A stretch of 61,692 bases of DNA from Komagataeibacter sp. FXV3. GTDB lineage: Bacteria; Pseudomonadota; Alphaproteobacteria; Acetobacterales; Acetobacteraceae. Position 1 is the first letter of the stretch. Each line of letters starts with the position of its first letter. The DNA lies in contig NZ_VWPI01000001.1 in assembly GCF_015155755.1 (NCBI RefSeq), positions 1-61,692 on the forward strand, written 5' to 3'. A program made the position numbers and the translations under genes. Below are positions 29,382-38,218 of the stretch, piece by piece. The notes beneath the pieces are model-generated. The model did not search any database. It was not told where the DNA came from and saw only the letters and a list, made by a program, of their open reading frames with translations.

Positions 29382-30334
29382 TGGTCCAGAAACAACAGTC
29401 AGACGGAATCCGGCAGCTTGTGCGTGTCCGTTACGCCGATGAATGGGTGGGGATCCTTGTCCTTGTGGCCCTTGTCATCCTGCTTGGCGCGGTGATCGAG
29501 GCAGGCGTGCTGCGTGACTGGCTGACGCCTGCGGGCAGGTTGCGGATCGTGCTGCCGGAAAACGGGGTCAGCGGCCTGTCCGTTGGTGACGACCTGGAGG
29601 TCATGGGCATCCATGCGGGCACCGTGCGGCGTGTGCGGATCAATCCATCGGGGGGCATGTACGCCATTGCCGAAATCGATCCCGACATCGAACCCTATAT
29701 CCGTCGTGACAGCACGGCCATCATCCGCAAGCGTTTCGTGGTGGCTGGTGCCAGCTACATCGACATCTCACGCGGGACGGCGGAAAAGCTGGACTGGAGC
29801 TATGCGGTGCTGAGCGCCACAAACGCCCCCAACCCGGCTGACACCATTACCCAGACCTTCAGTGACATCCGTGATCGTGTCATTCCGGTTCTGGACAATG
29901 CCCAGCACATGATGGCGACGCTGGATGCCACCATTACGGACATGCATGCAGGCAAGGGCTCCATCGGGCGTCTCATGACCAATGATGACCTGATCCGGCA
30001 GGCTGAACAGATGATCACCAGCCTTAATGCCACCGTTTCACAGCTGACACCGATCGAAAAACAGCTTGCGGGTGTCATGGACAAGGCGAGTGCAAGCATG
30101 ACCAACGTGCAGAAGGCCACGGGTGACCTGAGCAACGCGACACCGGCCATCACCCATAACCTGCAGGATGCCAGCCAGCAGCTGCCGGTACTTCTGGTGC
30201 AGGCGCAGACAACCGCTACCAGCCTGCAGAAGCTGGTCGATCAGATGCGCGGACTGTGGATACTGGGCGGTAATGGCAACAAGGCGGCAAAGCATGCCCA
30301 TGCCCGCCTCCCGGCGCAGAAGGTGCAGCCATGA
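29381..30334 (+). CDS. mlaD: MCE-domain protein (MlaD-like)
   Basis: MCE proteins form rings that carry lipid through the periplasm, anchored to the permease by one helix. The 317-residue product has an N-terminal membrane segment at about residues 23-45 (VGILVLVALVILLGAVIEAG), then an MCE domain from about 52 to 135 (LRIVLPENGVSGLSVGDDLEVMGIHAGTV). A Ser/Thr/Gln-rich helical coiled-coil region with repeated LNATVSQL-like heptads fills residues 160-290. It is longer than E. coli MlaD (about 180 residues), resembling MCE proteins with long coiled tails. It overlaps the previous gene by one base and the next by ATGA. Confidence 0.85.
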   Translation: MVQKQQSDGIRQLVRVRYADEWVGILVLVALVILLGAVIEAGVLRDWLTPAGRLRIVLPENGVSGLSVGDDLEVMGIHAGTVRRVRINPSGGMYAIAEIDPDIEPYIRRDSTAIIRKRFVVAGASYIDISRGTAEKLDWSYAVLSATNAPNPADTITQTFSDIRDRVIPVLDNAQHMMATLDATITDMHAGKGSIGRLMTNDDLIRQAEQMITSLNATVSQLTPIEKQLAGVMDKASASMTNVQKATGDLSNATPAITHNLQDASQQLPVLLVQAQTTATSLQKLVDQMRGLWILGGNGNKAAKHAHARLPAQKVQP

Positions 30335-31224
30335 GCATGAAAAAGGAACACGTGGCCCTTGGCGTTGCCCTTGCGCTGGCGGGATGTGGCGGCGGGGGGC
30401 AGGCGGTTACCCAGCCGGGTGACACCACCCTGTCGCAGGACATGGATACCGCGAAGGATGCCGTGGGGCTTGAACGCCTCTCAGTGGCGGAACAGCAGTA
30501 CCGGGCCGCAGGTCAGCGTGCCATCGCGCGCGATGATGTCACGGCCATCGGCGATGCGGGTTACAACCTGGCGACGGTGCAACTGGACGAGGGCAAGTCG
30601 CAGGATGCGCTGTCCACAGTGACCGCGACGCGTTCGGCCCTGGCGATGCGCGGCCAGACGGGAGATGATGCCGGTCTGGATCTGGTTCAGGCGGGCGCGC
30701 TGCACCGGCTGGGCCAGGATACCGAAGCCGCTGCTGCCGCATCACGCGCTGCAGGCGCGCAGGACACCGATATTGTCGAGAAAGCCCAGCTGATCCGCGG
30801 CCTGATTGCCGATGACAGCGGGGATCAGGCTACACTGGCCTCCGTTGATGCCTATTTTGCCAACCTGACCGGAAAGCTGCCGGATGGCTGGACGGCAGAT
30901 GCAAAGGAAATTGCCGCCCGGAACCTGCTGGCCACGGGTGGCAGCACGCAGACCGCCATGCAGGACGCGATGCAGGCGGCGACCATTCGCCAGACGCAGG
31001 TGGATTACCGTGACATGGCCCGTGCCCTTGGGGTTGCCGCGCGTGCGGCCGACAAGGCGGGCAATACACAGGTGGCTGCCCAGCTTTACGCCCGTGCCAG
31101 CCAGAGCGCGCGACAGGCGGGTGACAAGACCGCCGCCGATCGCTGGGCAAAGCAGGCGGGCACGGCAACGGCCGCAGATCCTTTTGCCCTGCCCGTGACT
31201 ACGACAACGGTAAAGAAAAAGTAG
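30331..31224 (+). CDS. Lipoprotein of the mla-like operon with helical repeats
   Basis: The 297-residue product (ATG 30331, ATGA overlap with mlaD; an ATG at 30337 is possible) starts MSMKKEHVALGVALALAGCG, with a lipobox LAGC and the lipidated Cys at residue 19. The rest is Ala-, Gln- and Asp-rich with helical segments that look like TPR or similar repeats (AEQQYRAAGQRAIARDD, AAQLYARASQSARQAGDKTA). I do not recognise the family. Its place as the fifth overlapping gene suggests that it is an outer- or inner-membrane-anchored partner of the lipid transporter. Confidence 0.7.
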   Translation: MSMKKEHVALGVALALAGCGGGGQAVTQPGDTTLSQDMDTAKDAVGLERLSVAEQQYRAAGQRAIARDDVTAIGDAGYNLATVQLDEGKSQDALSTVTATRSALAMRGQTGDDAGLDLVQAGALHRLGQDTEAAAAASRAAGAQDTDIVEKAQLIRGLIADDSGDQATLASVDAYFANLTGKLPDGWTADAKEIAARNLLATGGSTQTAMQDAMQAATIRQTQVDYRDMARALGVAARAADKAGNTQVAAQLYARASQSARQAGDKTAADRWAKQAGTATAADPFALPVTTTTVKKK

Positions 31225-31283
31225 GGGTCATTTACCCGGCAGGCGCATCCGTTGCGTGTATCGGTTAATTAGTCAAAAGCTTC

Positions 31284-31317
31284 AAAAAAATGCCGCCTTT
31301 TTTGAAAAAAGGCGGCA
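31284..31317 (-). terminator. Rho-independent terminator of the SulP gene
   Basis: Perfect 13-base arms at 31291-31303 and 31305-31317 (TGCCGCC plus T-run / A-run plus GGCGGCA) form a strong hairpin. On the minus strand it is followed directly by seven T residues (31290-31284), the proper layout for the minus-strand SulP gene that ends at 31362. It may also slow plus-strand transcription from the mla-like operon. Confidence 0.8.
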
Positions 31318-31361
31318 CCCAAAAGCGTTTATTCTTTCCCCGACAGATTGTTGAGGTCCGG

Positions 31362-32819
31362 TTATCCAGCCTGCAACCGCGTATGCTGGGCCAGAAGTCG
31401 GGTGCTGGCGCCATTCAGGCCGATCAGTTGCACGTCCATGCCCTGTGCCTCCATCTTGCCAATCAGTTCTTCCAGCATGCCGGCCGCCGTCATGTCCCAT
31501 ATATGGGCATGGGTCAGGTCGATCGTGACATGGCGGGCCGTATCATGCAGATCGAACGCATCGGCAAAACCGTCGGATGAGGCAAAGAAGACCTGCCCGT
31601 TCACGATATAGGTCCGTGTCTGGCCATCAGCCGAAAGCGTATTGCTGACCGACAGCATGCTGGAAACCTGAAACGCGAAGAACAGTCCGTTCAGCAGTAC
31701 GCCCACGGCAACACCTGCTGCAAGATCATGCGTGCCCACGACAACCGCCACCGTCGCCAGCATGATGACACTGGTCGTGCGCGGATGATGGACAAGGTCA
31801 CGCAGCGACGACCATGAAAACGTACTGGCCGAAACCATGATCATGATTGCCACAAGGGCCGCCACCGGCACCTGCGCCACCCATGGGCGCAGCGCCACCA
31901 TAAGCAGCAGCAGGAAGGCACCCGCCACGAACGTGGACAGTCGCCCCCGTCCGCCATAGCGCAGGTTGCCCACCGTCTGTCCGATCATGCCGCAGCCCGC
32001 GATCCCGCCAAACAGGCCGACCGCGATATTGGCAATGCCCAGCCCCATGCATTCCTGCCGCTTGCTGCTGTGGGTTTCCGTCAGGTCATCCACCACGCGG
32101 GCCGTCATCATGGATTCCAGCACGCCCACGCTGGCCATGGCCAGCGCATAGGGGGCGATGATGTTGAATGTATCAAGCGAGAACGGCACGGCGGGCCAGA
32201 CCAGATGCGGCAGGCTGTCGGGCAGGCGACCAAGGTCGGCCACCGTATGCAACGGCATGGGGCACAGGATCGACACCACGGTCAGCACAACAATGCAGAT
32301 CAGGGGCGACGGGATGGCGGAAAAAAGCCGGGGCAGGGTATAGATGATCACCAGCCCCAGCGCGATCATGGCATAGGTATGCCATGTCACATGCAGCATA
32401 TGCGGGACCTGCGCCGAAAAGATCAGGATGGCCAGCGCATTGACGAAGCCGGTCCGCACCGGACGCGAGACATAGCGCATCAGCACATGCAGGCGCAGGA
32501 TGCCGAACACCACCTGCAACACCCCGCACAGCAGGGTCGCGGCCAGAAGGTACTGCACCCCATGGGCGCGCACCAGGGCGGCGGCAACCAGTGCGACCGA
32601 CCCGGCCGCCCCGGATATCATGCCCGGCCTGCCGCCGGTAAAGGCAATCACCACGCTTATGACAAAGGACGCATAAAGTCCGACGGCGGGATCGACCCCC
32701 GCGACAAAGGAAAATGCAATGACTTCGGGAATCAGCGCAAACGTGCCGACCATGCCGGCCAGTGTGTCACGTGTGATGTTGCCGAACCATTCCTGACGGT
32801 AACGGGCGAGTGCAGACAT
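31362..32819 (-). CDS. SulP-family inorganic anion transporter
   Basis: The 485-residue membrane protein has the SulP core: about 10-12 hydrophobic segments, an N-terminal DTLAGMVGTFALIPEVIAFSFVAG segment in place of the common LAGLTVGVVALPLA, and GLYASFVISVVIAFTGG. A C-terminal STAS-like domain is present from about residue 400 (YIVNGQVFFASSDGFADAFD, then VTIDLTHAHIWDMTAAGMLEELI). Substrates in the family are sulfate, bicarbonate or dicarboxylates; the sequence does not decide which. The GGIAGCGMIGQTVGN segment is the family's conserved ligand-site loop. It lies 34 bases downstream of queD but probably is transcribed with or after the que genes. Confidence 0.88.
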   Translation of the reverse strand: MSALARYRQEWFGNITRDTLAGMVGTFALIPEVIAFSFVAGVDPAVGLYASFVISVVIAFTGGRPGMISGAAGSVALVAAALVRAHGVQYLLAATLLCGVLQVVFGILRLHVLMRYVSRPVRTGFVNALAILIFSAQVPHMLHVTWHTYAMIALGLVIIYTLPRLFSAIPSPLICIVVLTVVSILCPMPLHTVADLGRLPDSLPHLVWPAVPFSLDTFNIIAPYALAMASVGVLESMMTARVVDDLTETHSSKRQECMGLGIANIAVGLFGGIAGCGMIGQTVGNLRYGGRGRLSTFVAGAFLLLLMVALRPWVAQVPVAALVAIMIMVSASTFSWSSLRDLVHHPRTTSVIMLATVAVVVGTHDLAAGVAVGVLLNGLFFAFQVSSMLSVSNTLSADGQTRTYIVNGQVFFASSDGFADAFDLHDTARHVTIDLTHAHIWDMTAAGMLEELIGKMEAQGMDVQLIGLNGASTRLLAQHTRLQAG

Positions 32820-32853
32820 GAAAAAGACGGGGCCTTTCGGGGCAGAAGGGTAA

Positions 32854-33381
32854 TCAGGTATCGGAAATGGTCGTATCTGCCCGCCGCCACCAGCACTGCG
32901 GGGCGGGACGGGGCTGAGGCAGGACCGCTAGCGGGTCGCCACTGTAACGGACCGTGTTGGTGGGTGTTTCCTCGATTTCGATGCTGGCACAGGCCAGTAC
33001 CCCGCCATCGGCGGCAAGAAAGGCGTTCAGCTTGGCCATGAGCAGGCAGGCCAGCAGTTCGGTCGTGGGATCGCCGGGTGTGACCAGTATGCGCCGCGCA
33101 CGCCGTGGCTCGTTCCGGGCAAACCACGCAAGCAGCGGATCGTCTTCCGCCAGTTGCAGGGCATGATCGACATGGTTGTCGATAAAGCCATGCCAGACAC
33201 CCTTTGCCCGCTGGAAGGGCATGACCATGTTGGTGTGGCCATCCAGTGCCGTGGGGTTCGTGGCGCGCAGGTGGGCGCGGATATATTCGTTATGGCCATG
33301 GGGCAGGGCGCAGCGTTCGCTCTCGCCCGCCAGCAGCCGGTGCGCCATGGAAAAGCGCCGGGTGAAAACCAGTTCAAACAT
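32854..33381 (-). CDS. queD: 6-carboxytetrahydropterin synthase-like QueD
   Basis: QueD converts dihydroneopterin triphosphate to 6-carboxy-tetrahydropterin in the synthesis of queuosine/7-deazaguanine. The 175-residue product has a zinc-binding His in RRFSMAHRL and the catalytic Cys and zinc His pair in [10 protein letters not shown]. The HVDHAL and [10 protein letters not shown] segments supply the charge-relay His and the substrate Glu region. It is longer at the C-terminus than many QueD proteins. It overlaps queC by 8 bases, with queE just upstream, giving queE-queC-queD order on the minus strand. Confidence 0.88.
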   Translation of the reverse strand: MFELVFTRRFSMAHRLLAGESERCALPHGHNEYIRAHLRATNPTALDGHTNMVMPFQRAKGVWHGFIDNHVDHALQLAEDDPLLAWFARNEPRRARRILVTPGDPTTELLACLLMAKLNAFLAADGGVLACASIEIEETPTNTVRYSGDPLAVLPQPRPAPQCWWRRADTTISDT

Positions 33382-34111
33382 GCTGGCGTGCCGCTACGTA
33401 CTGCGCCCATCCCGCCTTGCGCAACTGGCAGGCGGGGCAGGTGCCGCAGCCATGTCCCCATGCATGCAGGGTGCCGCGTGTACCCATGTAGCAGCTATGG
33501 CTTTCGCGGTTGATCAGGCGGACAAGCGTGTCCCCACCCAACTGGTGGGCCAGTTCCCATGTCTGCGCCTTGTCGATCCACATCAATGGCGTGTGCAGCA
33601 CGTAATGGGCATCCATGCCGAGGTTGAGCGTCACCTGCAGGGACTTGATCGTATCATCGCGGCAGTCAGGGTAGCCGGAATAATCCGTCTCGCACACGCC
33701 GGTCACGATATGGCGGATGTTGCGCCGCGCGGCCAGGGCTGCTGCAAAGGTCAGGAAAATCAGGTTGCGACCGGGCACGAATGTGTTGGGCAGGCCGTTT
33801 TCATTCATCGTGATTTCGGCTTCACGCGTCAGCGCCGTGTCCGATACCGTGCCAAGGGCGGCAAGGTCGAGCGTATGGTCCGCGCCCAGACGCTGGGCCC
33901 ACAGGGCGTTTTCCGTAGCCATCCCGTCACGCAGGGTTGCGCGGCATTCCAGTTCAACCGCATGGCGCTGCCCATAATCGAAACCAAGCGTTTCCACCCG
34001 GCCAAAACGCGCCAGCGCCCATGCAAGGCAGGTGGCTGAATCCTGACCGCCGGAAAACAGGACCAGGGCAGCTTCGTTTTCAGGATGGGATGGGGGAGGG
34101 GGAGCGCGCAT
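33374..34111 (-). CDS. queC: 7-cyano-7-deazaguanine synthase QueC
   Basis: QueC uses ATP and ammonia to form preQ0 from 7-carboxy-7-deazaguanine. The 245-residue product has the PP-loop [16 protein letters not shown] near residue 17-32 and the C-terminal zinc site [24 protein letters not shown]. The Pro-rich first 12 residues are unusual, and a later start is possible. It overlaps queD by 8 bases and lies one base from the end of queE. Confidence 0.95.
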   Translation of the reverse strand: MRAPPPPSHPENEAALVLFSGGQDSATCLAWALARFGRVETLGFDYGQRHAVELECRATLRDGMATENALWAQRLGADHTLDLAALGTVSDTALTREAEITMNENGLPNTFVPGRNLIFLTFAAALAARRNIRHIVTGVCETDYSGYPDCRDDTIKSLQVTLNLGMDAHYVLHTPLMWIDKAQTWELAHQLGGDTLVRLINRESHSCYMGTRGTLHAWGHGCGTCPACQLRKAGWAQYVAARQHV

Positions 34112-34112
34112 G

Positions 34113-34748
34113 TCAGGGTATCCCGATCAGCTTGTGGGTCTGCAATGACAGCCGCCATTGCGGGTGGTGCATGCAATACGTGACCGCATCGGCAGTGTTG
34201 CGGACGCGATTGGCATTGTCCATCGGCTGGAGCCAGAACTGCTGGAAATCAAGCCCGGCCACCTGATCGGGCAGCAGATCCGGCTGCGGATAGACCAGCT
34301 TCAGTTCATGTCCATGAGTCTGGACCAGTTCCGCCCCCGCCTTGGGGCTGACGCATATCCAGTCGATCCCGTCCGGCGCGGGCAGGGTGCCGTTGGTTTC
34401 CACCGCGATTTCAAAGCCGTGCGCATGAATTGCGGTCACCAGCGCATCATCCAGCTGCAACAGGGGTTCACCGCCGGTAAAGACGACAAAGGCAGCTTTT
34501 CTGTCTGGGCCCGGCCACTGGGCCGCAATGGCGTCGGCCAACTGCTCCGCATCAACAAAGCGACCGCCACCGGGGCCATCGGTGCCGATGAAATCCGTAT
34601 CACAGAACCGGCAGGTGGCCCGGTCACGGTCGCGTTCCAGCCCCGACCACAGGTTGCACCCCGCAAACCGGCAGAATACCGCCGTACGGCCTGCCTGCGC
34701 GCCCTCACCCTGCAGGGTGGGGAAGATTTCCTTTACGGTATAGGACAT
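34113..34748 (-). CDS. queE: 7-carboxy-7-deazaguanine synthase QueE (radical SAM)
   Basis: QueE rearranges 6-carboxy-tetrahydropterin to 7-carboxy-7-deazaguanine by radical SAM chemistry. The 211-residue product starts at ATG 34748 ([16 protein letters not shown]); an ATG at 34769 adds seven atypical residues. The iron-sulfur ligands are spaced C-x14-C-x2-C (GCNLW ... [10 protein letters not shown]), an insertion relative to the common CX3CX2C and known from some QueE proteins. FTGGEPLLQ near residue 90 is the SAM-binding GGEP motif. Confidence 0.94.
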   Translation of the reverse strand: MSYTVKEIFPTLQGEGAQAGRTAVFCRFAGCNLWSGLERDRDRATCRFCDTDFIGTDGPGGGRFVDAEQLADAIAAQWPGPDRKAAFVVFTGGEPLLQLDDALVTAIHAHGFEIAVETNGTLPAPDGIDWICVSPKAGAELVQTHGHELKLVYPQPDLLPDQVAGLDFQQFWLQPMDNANRVRNTADAVTYCMHHPQWRLSLQTHKLIGIP

Positions 34749-34834
34749 GTTCCAGATTTCGTAATGCACGCGGCCGGAAAGGGCACCACGCGTGGGAACT
34801 GCCCCAGCCGGTCCCGCGCCCGGCTGCGTCGGGT

Positions 34835-35851
34835 TCAGCCCTGTTTGTGTGATGTATGCATGCCCAGCCGGTCAAGCAACTGCCGGTCACGCAGCGCTGC
34901 CGGATTGGGCGTGGTCAGCAGGCGTTCGCCATAGAAAATGGAATTGGCGCCAGCAAGGAAGCACAGCGTCTGGGCTTCATCGCTCATGTCCTCGCGGCCC
35001 GCGGCAAGACGCACGCGGCTGGCGGGCATGGTGATGCGGGCGGCGGCAATGGTGCGCACGAATTCGATCGGGTCAACAGCTGCGGCCCTGTCAGCCAGCG
35101 GGGTGCCTTCCACGCGCACCAGCATGTTGATCGGCACGCTTTCAGGGTGGCGGGGCAGGCTGGCCAGCGTCGCGATCATGCCCGCGCGGTCCGTGGTGTC
35201 CTCTCCCATGCCGACAATGCCGCCACAGCAGACATTGATCCCGGCATCGCGCACGTTTTCCAGCGTATCCAGCCGGTCCTGGAATGTGCGGGTGGAAATG
35301 ATGTCGCCATAATATTCGGGCGATGTATCAATGTTGTGGTTGTAGTAATCCAGCCCTGCATCCTTGAGCTTATGCGCCTGATGGTTGTCGAGCATGCCCA
35401 GCGTCACACAGCTTTCCAGCCCCAGCGCCTTCACGCCCTCGACCATGGCGCACACGGTCTCCAGGTCATGTTCCTTGGGGCTGCGCCACGCGGCCCCCAT
35501 GCAGAAGCGCGCGGCACCCGCGGCCTTGGCGGCGCGGGCTTCCTTCAGCACTTCTTCAACCGCCATAAGGCGGCTGGCCTGCACGCCGCCATCTTCATGC
35601 CTGGCGCTCTGCGGGCAATAGGCGCAGTCCTCGGGGCAACCGCCGGTCTTGATCGACAGCAGGGTGGAAATCTGCATTTCCGTGGGATCGAAACGGGCGC
35701 GATGCACCGTCTGCGCGCGATAGATCAGATCCGGGAAGGGCAGCGCCATAAGGGCCGCGACTTCGTCACGGGTCCAGTCTGTCCTTATGGGGGGCAGGCT
35801 GGTGGCCCCGGCGTGCATGGACAGGGTGTCCGGGCTGCTCCCATCGGGCAT
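34835..35851 (-). CDS. bioB: Biotin synthase
   Basis: BioB inserts sulfur into dethiobiotin by radical SAM chemistry. The 338-residue product starts at ATG 35851 ([15 protein letters not shown]), chosen for an AGAGGA box 9 bases before; the frame is open to 36013 antisense to sucD. The cluster motif [13 protein letters not shown] near residue 65-77 is intact, the second-cluster ligands are consistent with [17 protein letters not shown] and [12 protein letters not shown], and the late Arg segment [10 protein letters not shown] matches. No other bio genes are in the window. Confidence 0.96.
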   Translation of the reverse strand: MPDGSSPDTLSMHAGATSLPPIRTDWTRDEVAALMALPFPDLIYRAQTVHRARFDPTEMQISTLLSIKTGGCPEDCAYCPQSARHEDGGVQASRLMAVEEVLKEARAAKAAGAARFCMGAAWRSPKEHDLETVCAMVEGVKALGLESCVTLGMLDNHQAHKLKDAGLDYYNHNIDTSPEYYGDIISTRTFQDRLDTLENVRDAGINVCCGGIVGMGEDTTDRAGMIATLASLPRHPESVPINMLVRVEGTPLADRAAAVDPIEFVRTIAAARITMPASRVRLAAGREDMSDEAQTLCFLAGANSIFYGERLLTTPNPAALRDRQLLDRLGMHTSHKQG

Positions 35852-35957
35852 CGGTCTGGATCCTCTGGTGTCAGGTGGAAAACGTTCTCGGCTGTGCCAT
35901 ACAAAACCGGCGATGACCACACTTTTATTGTTATGGGGCCATCGCCGGAAGCAGGGA

Positions 35958-36830
35958 TCAGCCCAGCACGCGGGCCAGTGTCGTGCCCAGTTCGGCCGGG
36001 CTGGGGGCGACATGGATGCCCGCTTCGCGCAGCGCCTCGATCTTGGCGCTGGCGGTCTCGTGCCCGCCGGTAATCACCGCGCCGGCATGGCCCATGCGGC
36101 GCCCCGGCGGCGCTGTTGCGCCTGCGATGAAGCCCACTACCGGCTTGCGCGTGCCGCTGGCGCGGATCAGTTCGGCGCCATCGATTTCGGAGGTGCCTCC
36201 AATTTCACCGATCATGACGATGGAATGCGTGTCCGGGTCGGCGATCATGCGTTCAAGCACATCGGTAAAGTCCATGCCCTTGACCGGATCGCCGCCAATG
36301 CCGACGCAGGTGCTCTGTCCCTGTCCGATGGCCGATGTCTGGGCCACCGCTTCATAGGTCAGGGTGCCCGAGCGCGAGACGATGCCCACATGGCCACGGC
36401 GGTGGATCGGGCCGGGCATGATGCCGATCTTGCATTCATCAGGCGTGATGATGCCGGGACAGTTCGGGCCGATCAGCAGGCTGTCGGAGCGTTCAAGGGC
36501 GGCACGCACGCGCACCATGTCCTGCACCGGGATGCCTTCGGTGATGCACACGATCAGCGGGATGCCGGCGGCGATGGCTTCAAGGATCGCATCCGCAGCA
36601 CCCGCGGGCGGCACGTAGATGACCGAGGCATCGGCCCCCGTGGCTTCACGCGCCTGTAGGACGGTATCGAATACCGGCAGGCCAAGGTGCAGGCTGCCGC
36701 CCTTGCCCGGTGTGACGCCGCCGACCATGCGGGTGCCGTAGGCAATGGCCTGTTCGGTGTGGAAGGTGCCCTGCGCGCCGGTAAAGCCCTGCGTGATCAC
36801 CTTGGTGGACTGGTTGACAAGAATGGACAT
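35958..36830 (-). CDS. sucD: Succinyl-CoA synthetase alpha subunit
   Basis: SucD with SucC interconverts succinyl-CoA and succinate with substrate-level phosphorylation in the TCA cycle. The 290-residue product has the CoA-binding [22 protein letters not shown] at residues 11-32 and the phospho-histidine motif [14 protein letters not shown] near residue 245. [19 protein letters not shown] is the alpha-subunit signature. The start is 4 bases after sucC's stop. Many acetic acid bacteria lack this enzyme and use a CoA-transferase, so its presence matters for the organism's TCA cycle. Confidence 0.95.
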   Translation of the reverse strand: MSILVNQSTKVITQGFTGAQGTFHTEQAIAYGTRMVGGVTPGKGGSLHLGLPVFDTVLQAREATGADASVIYVPPAGAADAILEAIAAGIPLIVCITEGIPVQDMVRVRAALERSDSLLIGPNCPGIITPDECKIGIMPGPIHRRGHVGIVSRSGTLTYEAVAQTSAIGQGQSTCVGIGGDPVKGMDFTDVLERMIADPDTHSIVMIGEIGGTSEIDGAELIRASGTRKPVVGFIAGATAPPGRRMGHAGAVITGGHETASAKIEALREAGIHVAPSPAELGTTLARVLG

Positions 36831-36834
36831 TCAC

Positions 36835-38034
36835 TCAGGCTCCCGCATTACGGACGGCGGATACGATCTTGCGGGCGGCGTCGCCCAGATCATCGGCGGG
36901 GATGATCGTCAGGCCGGATTCAGCCAGCAGCGCCTTGCCGCGTTCGACATTCGTGCCTGCAAGGCGCACGACCAGCGGCACGCTCAGCCCGGTTTCGTGC
37001 GACGCGGCGATGATGGCCTCCGCGATCACGTCGCAGCGCATGATGCCACCGAAGATGTTGACCAGGATGCCGCGCACCTTGGGATCACCGATCAGGATGC
37101 GGAAGGCGGCCGCCACCCGTTCCTTGGATGCGCCACCACCGACATCAAGGAAGTTGGCAGGCTCCTCACCTTCCATCTTGATGATGTCCATCGTCGCCAT
37201 CGCCAGGCCCGCGCCGTTGACCATGCAGCCGATGTTGCCGTCCAGACCGACATAGGCCAGCCCGTATTCGGCGGCTTCGCGCTCACGCGGGTCTTCTTCG
37301 TGCACGTCACGCAGCTTTGCCAGTTCGGGATGGCGGAACAGCGCGTTTTCATCAAACGACATCTTGGCGTCCAGCGCCAGCAGGTCGCCCGACCCGGTCA
37401 CGACCAGCGGGTTGATTTCCACGATCGCGGCATCCAGGCCGGTAAAGGCGTTGTAGGCGGAACGCACGACGTTCTGGAACGCTCTGATCTCGCGCCCCGT
37501 CAGGCCAAGGCGTACGGCAAGGTCGCGTGACTGGTAATCACACAGCCCCTTTGCCGGGTCGATATATTCCTTGAGGATGCGTTCAGGCGTGCGGGCCGCC
37601 ACCTCCTCGATTTCCATACCGCCGTCGGGGGATGCCACAATGACGATCTGGCCCGTGCCGCGATCGACCAGCATGGAACAATACAGCTCACGCGCAATGT
37701 CGCAGCCGGATTCGACATATAGCGTGCGCACAAGGCGCCCCATGGGGCCGGTCTGCTTCGTGACCAGCACTTCACCCAGCATGGCGCCTGCTGCATTGCT
37801 GACTTCGTCCGTGCTGCGGGCCAGGCGCACGCCGCCCCTGCCTTCGGGCTTCCCCGCGAAATGCCCGGCGCCGCGCCCACCCGCGTGGATCTGTGCCTTG
37901 ACCACCGTGACCGGCGCGTTCAGGGCACGGGCGGCATCAACGGCTTCCGCGGCGGTGGTGGCGGCACGTCCTTCAGGCACGGGCATGCCGTAGGAGCGCA
38001 GAAGCGCCTTTGCCTGATATTCGTGAATATTCAT
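36835..38034 (-). CDS. sucC: Succinyl-CoA synthetase beta subunit (ADP-forming)
   Basis: The 399-residue ATP-grasp subunit starts at ATG 38034 ([16 protein letters not shown]), four codons inside the longer open frame to 38046. [16 protein letters not shown] near residue 46 is the nucleotide-binding loop, and INPLVVT and [14 protein letters not shown] are conserved family segments. The C-terminal [14 protein letters not shown] region is typical of the CoA-ligase domain. It precedes sucD in the usual order. Malate-CoA ligase subunits resemble SucCD, but these segments fit the succinate enzyme better. Confidence 0.94.
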   Translation of the reverse strand: MNIHEYQAKALLRSYGMPVPEGRAATTAAEAVDAARALNAPVTVVKAQIHAGGRGAGHFAGKPEGRGGVRLARSTDEVSNAAGAMLGEVLVTKQTGPMGRLVRTLYVESGCDIARELYCSMLVDRGTGQIVIVASPDGGMEIEEVAARTPERILKEYIDPAKGLCDYQSRDLAVRLGLTGREIRAFQNVVRSAYNAFTGLDAAIVEINPLVVTGSGDLLALDAKMSFDENALFRHPELAKLRDVHEEDPREREAAEYGLAYVGLDGNIGCMVNGAGLAMATMDIIKMEGEEPANFLDVGGGASKERVAAAFRILIGDPKVRGILVNIFGGIMRCDVIAEAIIAASHETGLSVPLVVRLAGTNVERGKALLAESGLTIIPADDLGDAARKIVSAVRNAGA

Positions 38035-38138
38035 TTGGCGACCCAATCTGTCGTTCTTATTGGCGGTGTCGGGCTACGCCCCTAGCACGATATGGCCCCG
38101 GAATGACAGGGGTGGGATGGATGCGGGATTGGCGTAAA

Positions 38139-38156
38139 CATGAAACATGTGTCATG
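38139..38156. promoter_or_regulatory. Operator-like palindrome upstream of the ferritin-like gene
   Basis: Bases 38139-38156 read CATGAAACATGTGTCATG, an 18-bp palindrome with a single mismatched pair. It lies 62 bases before the start of the ferritin-like gene, in the divergent region shared with sucC. A dimeric regulator could bind here; the regulator is unknown. Confidence 0.35.
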
Positions 38157-38218
38157 TCGTCTCCAGCAGTGGCACGCGCGGCGCGCCGTCATGGAGAAAA
38201 TGCAGAAGACAGGTAGCG

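Noticed and set aside
36835-38034. Malate-CoA ligase (mtkAB) instead of succinyl-CoA synthetase
   Set aside because: The SucD alpha-subunit segments and GHAGA phosphohistidine region match succinyl-CoA synthetase, and no serine-cycle genes are nearby.
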